Source of the DNA: Roridomyces roridus
Taxonomy: Eukaryota > Basidiomycota > Agaricomycetes > Agaricales > Mycenaceae
Reading direction: 5' to 3'
DNA: 64,000 bases
NCBI GenBank assembly: GCA_029378245.1
Contig: JARKIF010000005.1
Location: 2,790,001 to 2,854,000 of the forward strand
A model generated the notes under the pieces. The model did no database searches, was not told the origin of the DNA, and saw only the letters and a list, made by a program, of their open reading frames with translations. Below are positions 28,690 through 38,751 of this stretch, piece after piece. The stretch's first letter is position 1; every line of letters begins with the position of its first letter. The position numbers and the translations under genes are program-made.

Positions 28690-29428
28690 GACACAAGACA
28701 GAGACACAAGTGGCAAGTTGAGACGCAACTCGGAGACGCAGGTCATGTGACTTCCAAGTTAAGTTCTATGAGGAAATTATGTTATAGAGATAATTTGAAA
28801 TACCAAAACTGGAAATTTCCTCATTTGGCCATGTTTTGGCTGCTGGCCTTTGACATGTTTTGAGATTCTACCACATGGGCAACTGAGATTACAAAGTAGT
28901 ATCTTTCATTAGTGTAACATCTCATTGATCAAATGAAATTCCAAACACTTTATATCTACCCATTGTTCTCCTCAAAAAGATACAGTAATAGATAGATAAC
29001 AAGTGGATTCATGATGGGATTCAGAGTTTTCGAGACATTTGAATATCGCCTGATCATGGATTATGTAAGATCGTGGGAACATGTGACCATATCATCACTT
29101 GTATCAGAATCTTGGATCAACATCTGATCCAAAATTGAATCACATGACCTCGTCTGGGAGTTGCGTCCTGCATCTGGGAGTTGCGTCTCAACTTGCACTT
29201 TTAGGACCTGTGTCCCATGCTTGCCTTGGATGGTGCTACCACATGATAGGCATCTATAACCTGTGTCAGGGTCATATTGCCATGTCTAGTTGACTTCCCT
29301 GTCCAGCAAAACCTGGGAACTAAACCTGAAAAGATGCATAAACTTGTGTACCACTACATTGAACTAATGCCTTGCATCTGCACCATTGACACTGTAATTT
29401 TCAATGATAAATGCTGTCATAGCCTCCC
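28690..29428. other. AT-rich gene-free stretch
   Basis: Contains short direct repeats such as GAGACACAAG/GAGACGCAA (about 28690-28745) and two copies of TCTGGGAGTTGCGTC (about 29154-29188). No gene recognised. Confidence 0.35.
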
Positions 29429-29890
29429 CCCAAGTACATCTTCAAGAACGGGAAGCATGTATCCAACAGAGCTGCTGTGGACGAGCACGCTAGATGGATG
29501 GTGCAGGAGCGAGGGGAGTATGAGAGGCAGATGCGTCGGTGCAAGGGTGGGAACGAGAGTGGGAGCGATGGCGAGAACGACAGCACGAGTGGTGATGACG
29601 AGCGCGAGGAGCAGGTGGTGCCGACGAAGCAAGGCCCTCCCACCAAGCGCCGCCACACGGACGAGGAGCCTGAGGAGCAGCCGGCAAAGAAGACAAAGAA
29701 GACCACTGACAAGTGTCCGCGGGAGGACTCTGAGGATGAGGGTGAGCAGCCCGTTGCCAAGAAGGTGAAGCTCATCGTGGAGCTGCCGTGCCCGAGACCC
29801 GCCTGGAAAGGCGCGCTTCAGGGGAAAAAGGGTGGTCCTCCCGGTCTTTGCCCGCACGAGCTTCCCCAGCTGGGTCCCGAGTCGGAATGA
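29429..29890 (+). CDS. Charged, disordered ORF fragment
   Basis: The frame from about 29429 reads KYIFKNGKHVSNRAAVDEHA and RWMVQERGEYERQMRR, then long acidic and basic tracts (EDSEDEGEQPVAKKVKL) to the stop at 29890. There is no start codon in a good context and no upstream exon that I can define. The structured beginning and nuclear-signal-like basic patches (TKRRH, KKTKK) suggest a remnant of a DNA-binding or transposon-encoded protein; I cannot say more. Confidence 0.3.
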   Translation, partial: PKYIFKNGKHVSNRAAVDEHARWMVQERGEYERQMRRCKGGNESGSDGENDSTSGDDEREEQVVPTKQGPPTKRRHTDEEPEEQPAKKTKKTTDKCPREDSEDEGEQPVAKKVKLIVELPCPRPAWKGALQGKKGGPPGLCPHELPQLGPESE

Positions 29891-31684
29891 ATGCTGGATC
29901 TACTGTTATCGTGTATATGCTGTTTTCTTGCTGTAGTGATGTCTATATACTGTACGAAGACTTGTGAATTCACTAATTTTCTTGGACTTCCTTTTTGGGT
30001 TAAGATCAAATGATGGATCACTCGGCAACAGCGTCTATTGCAATACAAGGTACTTACTTACACTCTACAAGTCTTCAGGTGAGCTATTGCAACTTTATTG
30101 CAGCATTTATTCTGCTATTTATTGCAGCAAGGGGGAAATCGCTACTTCCCTTCCAATTAGAAGGGACACTCACCCCGGTCATCCTCTCTTATTAGAAGGG
30201 TTATATAGGTCCCAGAGGTGATGCGCACGATGATGAGTAACTAGATATTTAGGCTGCACTAATCTTTATTTCTTTTTCCTATCCCTTTTGTGCGCTCCCT
30301 GAGTAAATGATTTGGGTTTTGAATATGGTGGGTCTCAAGTGATTACCCTGCTCTACATTGGTCGATGTACAGCTACAGCCGTACAGAGCTCTGACTTGAC
30401 ATAGATCACCTGCCAAGGAATGTAGATCACTGTAGTCAGATATAATTCAAGGGCTCAACTACATACACCTATAAACTAGGGGGCAGTAAGCAATATAATA
30501 CAAGCTGGCAACCCAGGGACACTCCTAGCCTGAGGGATAGGACTGTATCACTGCCAGAGTCAATCTGTCTTATGTCAACATCCATGCATCAGACCGACCT
30601 TAGGACTGCATTAATTCATGACTGAGGGGTCCTAAACTAAATTTAGGTCCACTTTTTAGATTATCTTCTCAAGAGTAAAGGGCCTCTAACTGAAAATTGA
30701 TCTCCAATCAAACCTACTGTCTCTCACACATAGTGTAGCATAGACTTGAGGTACAAGGACTTCAGAGGGTCAGGGACAACCAATGAGTAAGTTAAAATGT
30801 CTTCCAGTAAGACTGGATAGCAAAGAGTCATGGAATCACAGGGACTTCCTCTGCACAACAAAGACTGATATATCAGTTTGCCATTGCTTCCCTATGGGCA
30901 TTTGAGGCTGTCAAATAACATTATTACACCTATAGAGTCCCTTCTAGCATTTCCTGCTGCACAGAGTTGCATGCAATGGGTATATTGGGCAAAACTTCCT
31001 TTTTGGGCCACTTGGAGTAGTAGTCCCAATTAGGACTCGACATCAACAGAGTCTGATTAGCCACACATGTAGGTCTATATGAGCAAGTGGGAATGTTTCT
31101 TTGCTCAACTAGATCAATCATCATCAATGTAAGGATTGGGGACAGATGTTCACACTGGCAGAGAAAAAAGAATTGAGGGAGGGGAGTTGAACTGCAGACC
31201 ACAGCAAAAACAGGAGAAAGGGAAATAAACACACATACAAGTAAAGAAGGCAGACATTGACTGGCCTCCCTTGGGGGTCATCTGGACTCAGACTCATCCT
31301 TACCAGTTACCACTGAGATGACATGATTGTCTTGCATTTTTGAAATGGAGACATCTGGAGGTACAAGTTGATTGACAGCTCTTATAGCCCATGGGTTTCT
31401 CCACAACTTCAGTTGACGTTGATGCCATCAATAATTGATGTATTCACCCGGCAGTATTCAGTTGCCAACTGGGATGACCTGGTCATGCCACATAAAATGC
31501 GCTTTTTTGATCTCATCAATTCTTGATCGACTTTGATGAACGGCCGAAAAGCCGGTGGACCTCAGCCGGCCACCAGGGGACTTGTCCACCACCAAGTCAA
31601 GTGGACTTGGTGTCCAGTATTTCTCCAGTATTTCTCCGGCCTTTTCTTCGGCCATAGCCCTTTTAACGTTTTTCCTGCTAATTA

Positions 31685-31714
31685 GCAAGGCACCACATAT
31701 GTATGGTGCCTTGC
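31685..31714. repeat. Perfect-arm palindrome
   Basis: The arms GCAAGGCACCA and TGGTGCCTTGC enclose CATATGTA. It lies between two TATTAGCAGG/CTAATTAGC-like flanks and may be the apex of a small foldback element. Confidence 0.6.
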
Positions 31715-33554
31715 CTATTAGCAGGGGTTGTTGGGCCCATTAGGTGGCTCCGAGTGGCCTGGGAGGGATTAGTATATCATCGTCATCCAACACGACAAAG
31801 CCAGGGAGTACCAAGGAAAGATGAGAGGCTATACCTGGGGGAGGGAGAGGTGGTAAGGGAGGCAGAATATGGCGGGTATGAACAGCAGGCCGTTGGAGTG
31901 CCTTCAAGGATGACTCGCCAGCATTTTCTTTGGACATTGCGGTCACTTGTAGGTGCGGGCGCCAACTCTCCCCAATCAATATACACTGAATAAGCGCTCA
32001 ATAAAGTCGTAAGCCCGATCTTACCGTGCAGTCAGTATGTAGCAGTGGACTGTGGCGAAGTACAGCTCATGATTCAGGGTTAAATTGCTGTCTGATGCGC
32101 GTGAATGAATTCTCTCTGTCACGCATCATGTGTTGTTGTATTATAAAAATGTTGGTTATGAAAATGGCCAGAACATGTATTTCGCACTTGTGGAGATAAC
32201 GGCAACATCAGGATCGCAAGCAGGATCAGCTATGCAATGATGGCACCTGTCATGATTTCTATCATATTGCTGGCACTATGGTTCAGAGGCAACAATTTGA
32301 GTCAACAATGCAAATTCGAATATAATGTGCAGAGGTCACTGGTTCAACTCTTGGTGTGGCCACTTTTTGAATATTACAATGATGCTCCGGATTAATCAGG
32401 ATCACCCTCCGGATCAACCAGGATCACATTTCGGATCAGACGTGATCGCTTTCGGCGATGCAGCACAAGATATTCAAATATTTGACATGCATTATCCCGA
32501 GGCTGTGTTTGTGTCTTATCAAATCAGGATGACATCGGAGCGGATGGATGATGAATCAGACAAGTTGATGGCCGAGTTCCCACGGTCTTCGACCAACCAG
32601 AAGTGCGCCAGAGGCTTATGCGTACCTGCCGGACGACTAATATTTGATTACATGCGGAACCTTGTAGAAGCTTCCAGAATGCCAGAGGCTTATGCGTACA
32701 TGCCGGGATGACTCATACGATTACATAGCACATATGGAAAAGGTATATAAGGCCAGTGTATCTACCTGTAGTCAGTACCCTTCCTACTGAATCCCCCCAA
32801 GTTCCCCCACTTTCCTCCCAGACTACTACCCCCACTGTACTACCTTACCACCAATAATCACTAATTTGCACGCTTGCATCCGCTTGTCACGTGAAACGTT
32901 CACTGCTGCCGATCATTTGATCTCCTCATAACAATCCACAACCGGTCTCACCCACCATCCCCGAACTCATAGTTGGTTTGGTCTGATTTTAATTAATCCC
33001 ACCTGCCTACTAGGAATCGATTTATTCTGCCGACAGCGTGAGGGACGCAGAGGCAGTCTTATTACGAGAACTTACTTGCTAAATTCTCGTGATTTTAAAA
33101 TTCGGTCAGGCCAGAAGTTGGGCAACTTTTTAACATCATTACAACTTTTGATTGTGGCGGCTGTGCATTTCCTTTTTGCGGCTACAATCACTGATGTTGA
33201 CAGCTGCCATCAGCAGATTTTTCTTTTCTCTCCAGCATCAGGAAAAATTCCGATGAAGACATAGCTCTATGTATGCAACATACTTGGTGTAGTGCCATCG
33301 TCTTCCCCCTAAAATATTGCACACTGTAGTCCTGTGCCACAGGTTTGTAGTGCAACATAGTTTCATAGTTCTGTAGACAGGTAGTCAATGTAGTACTATG
33401 ATGCACTCCAATGATGACTGGGGGAGCTACATTGCAGGTCTCAAAACGGGGGCAAAAGTCAAAAGGATTCACTCACCACTTGCACTTAGTGGTTGCTTCA
33501 CAACCTTCTTGCTTCACTAACTGCTTGATTCATTTCTGGGTGGGCAAGTAATCT

Positions 33555-33660
33555 CAAGATTATTTAATTGCAGCTGGTGGGACTCAAACGAGAGACCGCT
33601 ACTAAGTGGAAGAAGATATCATAGTGAGGCAATAACAACTAAGCTACGCAAGCATGTGTG
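33555..33660 (-). repeat. tRNA-derived SINE-like segment (minus strand)
   Basis: On the minus strand an A-box-like TAGCTTAGTTGTTATTG is followed by GTTTGAGTCCC, a good B-box match, about 60 bp later. The spacing fits a Pol III promoter. The stems of a cloverleaf do not pair convincingly. Confidence 0.35.
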
Positions 33661-34255
33661 AAGCTAGGAATCAATGCAGCCAGTATGGGGTTTGACAACT
33701 TTTGGTGGTTCTTGGTCAAATTGGCTAAGTCATTCACTGAGACTGCAGTCAGTCCATACTTGTGCTGTATTTCAAAACCATTAATTACTTGGGAACAGTT
33801 CTGCAGGTTAAAATCAAAGATGCCGACATCGGATCATTGATGATGTCATCGGAGCATTAATGCCGACCTCCGGATCAGTTGACATCAATGTGCCGAAACC
33901 CTTCAATCCAGTCTGAGTCCCACTGAACTCATTACACATTTTGTTCCAGAGCAGTTGTTGCTGATGTTGGTGATATATGTAGCTCTTCTCAATATATAGA
34001 GTATGTAGCCCCCAGTAATTGATGCTCTGTGCAACATTGCATGGCACTGAAAGTACAGAGAGCAATATTTCACTACAGAGCTAGCCCTTTGAGCTACTGT
34101 GCCTGCATAGACTACAGAGTTGAAACTCGATGCAATATTGAACTATGACGGGCATCATAGACTTGGCTGGCAGCAATTTTTCTGGTGATTTTTCCTGATG
34201 AGAGCATCCAATTTCCGCCAGAATGACCTGAGATTTTGCGAGTAAACTTTTAGTA

Positions 34256-35514
34256 AGGTAGCGGCAATACATATGCTGTTGCCCCACGTGATCTCTTGTG
34301 ACTTTTCCCTTTTTGGGAATGAAATGGAAAGAATACGCATTTCCCGTACTCAGAGCATGAAATCGAAAATTTGGCCACAACAGTTCTGTGGGGATCGGTC
34401 CCAGATTGCCATTCCCGGTATTATTTCCCCCAAAAGTCCAAAATCAAGGGACTAGTTCCCGAAATGAGGGATCCACAGGGCCAAAAAGCAAAGTTTCTTC
34501 GACTGCTGGGCCCTAAAAAATTTCAATCCGCCCCCCGTCAGGTCTCCTACATGCCTCCGTCGAAAAAGTTCCTCCGGGACAGAGTGAACCGTCTCAATGG
34601 CCTCTTGGCGTCGCCGAAGAGAGCCATCAAACGCGGAGTTACCGCATTGAGCCCTGTCAAGAGCCCGGAAAAGCGGGCCGAGAAGGAATTATATTTTCCC
34701 TCCAATCATGCAGCGCATGCCGGCAAATTCAAGGGAATGGAGGTCATTCTCGAGGAACGACGGAAGAAGGGGGATTTAGGGACTATGTCTGAGCAGGAAC
34801 TCCACAAGAAGAAGGCCGAATGCAAGTCGGGTTTCAAATGTGACAACATCCACTCCACCACCTGCTGTATGCGGCGCATGCTCTTCAACCAACCTGATTT
34901 CGAGTCAGTCAAGTCCTGCCTTGAGGACGCTTGCGCTCGACAAAATGTTACGGTCTTGTTTTTGCCGAAATTCCATTGCGAACTCAACCCCATCGAGATG
35001 GTCTGGGGTTACGCCAAACGGATTTACCGGTTAAATCCCGAGTCATCGCGGGAAGATGTGCTCGAAAAGAACACGCTTGGCGCTCTCGATGATGTCCCAC
35101 TCGAGTCCATGCGCCGGTTTGTTATTCGCGCCCACAGATTTGCCGACGCGTATCGCCAAGGGTTGGATGGTGCGCAAGCTGCCTGGGCCGCGAGAAAGTA
35201 TAAGGGGCATCGCACACTGCCTCCAGAGTTCAAAAAAGAGATGATATCCGCTGGGATACTACGAGGAGGGAATCAAAATGCGGGTCTGTAATGTAATCTC
35301 ACAGTAATTTAGGAACTAGTCCTCCAAATGTGCTCCAAAATTCGGGTAAAAAATTGACAATCAGCTCAAGGTCTATCTACACAGGATTGCTGAAGCCGAT
35401 TTGCCATAATGTACTCAGGTGTCCGCAGATTCACTCTCGAATCCCCATCCGTCCCAAATAGGCATTGTGACAATCACATCACGTGGGGCAACAGCATATG
35501 TATTGCCGCTACCT
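34256..35514. mobile_element. Tc1/mariner-type DNA transposon, internally degenerate
   Basis: The terminal inverted repeats are about 38 bp and nearly perfect: they start AGGTAGCGGCAATACATATG at 34256 and the reverse complement ends at 35514, each running into CTGTTGCCCCACGTGAT. Both ends abut TA (34254-34255 and 35515-35516), the target-site duplication of the Tc1/mariner superfamily. The 1.26-kb interior carries a truncated transposase. The intact repeats and clean TA suggest a fairly young copy derived by internal deletion. Confidence 0.8.
34371..35291 (+). pseudogene. Transposase C-terminal half (DDE superfamily endonuclease, partial)
   Basis: About 306 codons are open from 34371, with the first ATG at 34464. 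The C-terminal end is well kept: CCMRRMLFNQPDFESVKSCL, then LFLPKFHCELNPIEMVWGYA (the last DDE-type strand-helix, with the acidic residue of the Asn-Pro-Ile-Glu motif), AKRIYR, and DAYRQGLDGAQAAWAARKYK. The N-terminal DNA-binding domain and the first two catalytic aspartates are missing or unrecognisable; the first 100 residues are basic and of low similarity to anything I know. Its position between the inverted repeats ties it to the enclosing element. It is unlikely to be active alone. Confidence 0.7.
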
Positions 35515-36139
35515 TAACTGGACTTGAGTTTTGTTACCTGAGATTAAGGTCTCATTTCCAATATTGAATATGATATCACTGATTTACTTGTGGTTTGTGA
35601 TGAGCTCATTCTAAGTTCACCGGAGACTCTGGGCCTCTGGCTTGTGGGCATGCTTGAAGAAGGGCATGAACTACTGCTAAAAGCACCTTCAAGAAAAATT
35701 ACAAAAAATCTTTGCAGTCGAAATGAGGAAATTCTGTGATCACTGATGGGTGTTCATTTTCATCAACACTGATTTCCTGTGTCCTCACTGAGATTTCCTC
35801 CCAACTGTACAGTACTGGAGCACACTGAAGACAAAATCTCGGCCTGGACATGTGCAAAGAGCCCACATTTTCCTTGAAACCCTGGATGCTGGAACACCTG
35901 GGCAACAAGTACATCCCATCCACAGGATTTCTGGACCCTGGTCTGTTGAGTGCTTAGCTATTTCACCACAGTCCTATTACACATCTATCACTAACACTTT
36001 CTGTTGGAGTGTCTCAGTGGGTCAAATGGCAGCTGAATCGCAGGCAACAGAGATTTGAACCGATTCCATTAGGCTTGGCAGTGTAAGGTAAAATCAAGGG
36101 GTAGAAGGGTTCTACATATTATCGTGAGTGTTCCCATGT

Positions 36140-36503
36140 TGTCATGATATGACCCTGGCCACAACCCGACAGGACATAACTCGATCAACCATCAACCATC
36201 TGGCTATGATCCGTCATCACTCACCAACCTATTGGCCGGGTCTTACTTCTACTCCTAATTGGCGCTCCACTTTCCCCTGCTCCTGCCCCCTACATGTCTC
36301 GATCATCCCTGCCTCCTAGCCCCTTCCCCTGGTACCTAATTCGATCATGTATTATATATACCCGTCTACAGTCTCAGTACTGTAGACGAATCTAGTCTAT
36401 TCTCCCTACGGCTTGCTCTACCTCTTGAGTCTTGTCCTCTACTCTTCGCTCGGTCGCCTTGTTCATTGCCGACTAGAACCTGACTTAGCCCTAGGTGCTG
36501 ACA
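36140..36503 (+). mobile_element. Solo LTR with 5-bp target duplication
   Basis: The 364-bp sequence begins TGTCATGATATGACC and ends GGTGCTGACA, so TGTCA and TGACA form the inverted ends of an LTR. It is flanked by identical CATGT copies at 36135-36139 and 36504-36508. A TATATATA-type promoter sits near 36350, followed by a CT-rich stretch, as in the U3/R region of Agaricomycete LTRs. No internal retroelement genes adjoin it. Confidence 0.8.
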
Positions 36504-36672
36504 CATGTAGTCAAAAGCCATTTTTTCTTAAAGGTTTTGGCTTGCAGACAGGATGAATAGCTGGGAACAGAGGCATCACAAGAGTCACGTTACAGGGAGC
36601 CGGGTTCTCTACACAGCCACTTGGCTACATCATTGATCAGTGACTTGCAGTCTCTCAACCACGAGTTGCAGG

Positions 36673-37921
36673 TAGGGCTCTGACCCGACTGTCAAAATGA
36701 CGGGTCAACGAGCCCACGACGGGTGCCGGCCCGGCTGTACAGCCCTCTGAAGCCACAATTTTGACGGCCGGTGTCATGAAACCAGCGCTTGCCGACTGAT
36801 CCGCTGATGCGCCATCACCGCCATCACCGCCATCAGTTACGGATCCGAAGATCTGTCATTATCAACAAACGTACACTCGGTCCACGCACGACAAGTTCCT
36901 CGAGAGGGATGTCGCCCGCCCGGGTAAGGAGGACAGCTCGAGAGCTGTCACTCGAACGATAGGACAACAGTACTTGTCCAGCGCGGGAAGGGTTACTAGG
37001 ACAGAACCCGACGCGCCGTGTTAGAACCCGACGCGCCGTGTTAGAACCCGACGAGGGGTTCAAACATAGTCACACAACATCCTCGGCATGATCCAGTGAT
37101 CATGCCAAGGAGGGGTAACCTATAGGGTTACAGGAGACGCTCCACTTAACTCTATTAAGAGAGGAGCTGTGTAGGGGTAATTAAGGGTCAGGGACCGATC
37201 GTACAGGAGAACGCTCCTGAGGGATTTAGTATTTATACTTGGGTAGAATCTCATGTACAGTAGATTCTACCTCGTCTAATCTCCAGCGCTACTTTGGCTT
37301 ACGGGTTACGTTCTCTTCCCTCACGGACACAACCCGACTCACCTATTCGCCGAGACTCAACTCGTCTCGTTGTGCTCGACTCATCTCCTCTCGACGTTCT
37401 CGAGCTCGCCGACCTTCTCGTCGTACCCGGCCGTGTCACCCACGCCGTTCCGCGTCTGATCCGATCACCCGGCAAGCCGGCCTAGACGCTGTCGTTGACA
37501 GCCGGGTCCGGGTCCGGTTCCTTGGCTGACGGGGTACCCGTTCCCGGCCGTTGACGGGCCATGACGGGTGGTGATGGGTCCTCGGCTAATTACCCATGCC
37601 GAGCTGCCATCATCACTTGATGCTCCAGGGGTAGCGCACCTGGGTCATCGGCAATCTTCCCGATGGCTGACTACTGCGCTTCTGGAGGCTTCCCAAGTAC
37701 CAATCCGTAATTTTGACTTCGGCATCACGTTCACATCAATCTGATGATCAATTTAGCTGGAGGCACGGGCTGTCACCGCTCTAACCCATCATGATGGCCG
37801 TGACGGGTCTGACAGGTACCGCCCGGCCGTTTTGAGGCCTCGCAACATGGTCTGACGGCCGGGTGGGGCCCGTCCGACCTCCCATGACGGCTGTCAGAGC
37901 AATGGCCGGGTCGGAGCCCTA
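36673..37921. mobile_element. hAT-type DNA element with 8-bp target duplication, carrying a nested solo LTR
   Basis: The 5' end TAGGGCTCTGACCCG matches the reverse complement of the 3' end (TAGGGCTCCGACCCG). Both are flanked by GTTGCAGG (36665-36672 and 37922-37929), an exact 8-bp duplication typical of hAT elements. Subtracting the nested LTR plus its 5-bp duplication leaves about 515 bp without a transposase: a non-autonomous copy. Several GACGGGTC/GACGGCCGG motifs repeat in the subterminal regions, as expected for hAT transposase-binding sites. Confidence 0.8.
36772..37500 (+). mobile_element. Solo LTR nested in the hAT element
   Basis: The 729-bp sequence starts TGTCATGAAACCAGCG and ends GTCGTTGACA, and is flanked by GCCGG at 36767-36771 and 37501-37505. 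It shares the TGTCATGA start and TGACA end with the solo LTR at 36140, so the two may belong to one family. Inside is a 20-bp unit (AGAACCCGACGCGCCGTGTT) repeated two and a half times at about 37003-37052, and a TATTTATAC promoter-like motif near 37229 before a CT-rich tract. Confidence 0.8.
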
Positions 37922-37929
37922 GTTGCAGG

Positions 37930-38751
37930 ACTTTGTGTTTGATTTGAATGGTTGAGCAATTATTTATGTTTCATACTTTTAACCCAACCAAGTTCTCGTA
38001 TATACCGTGCTTGCAACGGCCCGGACCCCCAAGTGAGCCAAAGTATCACAGGACTCACAGGACGCGAAGGAGAGAAGAGTGGTAACCGATCGGTTGCCAG
38101 TGAATCGGGTTGAACTTGAGTTACTTGACACCGGAAGGTTGAATAGGGTTGATTGTTGAAGGGATGGAGTTTGAAAATGACTAGTGTAGGACCGTTCCGG
38201 GTCCTCTGTGCGCCCGAAGTCAGCCACGGTGGGTGGTGAGCTCCTGCACTGACATGTCATGGTTTGGGACAACTTGAAGATCAGTTTGCCAACTGGACGG
38301 CGGTCATGTGCCATCTTATTTGATCTTGTGGATGCGCTGAAGGCCTCAGATGAATCATCTCAATGAATTTCGCCCCGTCTATCCAGATACAATCATACAA
38401 TCTATGCCTATTTTCTTGGTTTTCTATTTCACAAGTGAAGTTCTCGTAATCTGTCAAGATTTGATTCCTGTTGGGAGCTACTGTCACTGGGAACTTCATT
38501 CTGGACCACCCACACTGCTCTCTGAAGCTGATATAGCACTTTGAGTGTGTCTTACCTGCAAATAGCTTGCAACCAACCACTTCAAATGAGTATTCAGACT
38601 TGCTGAATCTGAATAGTTGCCACTCACGAATATTGGCGAATTCTGGTTACTAATCCACAAATATTTGCCATCAATATTCATGCGAATGCGAATATTAGTT
38701 TTCAAAGTTTGGCAAATATTCATATTTGCAAATATGTATTCGTGCTACACA
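37930..38751. other. Gene-free stretch downstream of the ankyrin gene
   Basis: AT-rich, with several AATATT-containing short repeats around 38620-38740 (GCGAATGCGAATATT and GCAAATATTCATATTTGCAAATAT). It is probably the 3' flank of the NLR-like gene and repeat debris. No gene seen. Confidence 0.35.

Larger units (their letters stand above)
29891..34253. other. 4.4-kb AT-rich block of unrecognised repeat debris
   Basis: No supported gene. It holds a 30-bp perfect-arm palindrome at 31685-31714, two copies of CCAGAGGCTTATGCGTAC (about 32610 and 32680), several CCGGATCA-type motifs (32390-32450, repeated near 33880), and a TATATAAGG promoter-like motif followed by CT-rich sequence (about 32745) that looks like part of an LTR whose borders I could not fix. 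Confidence 0.4.
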
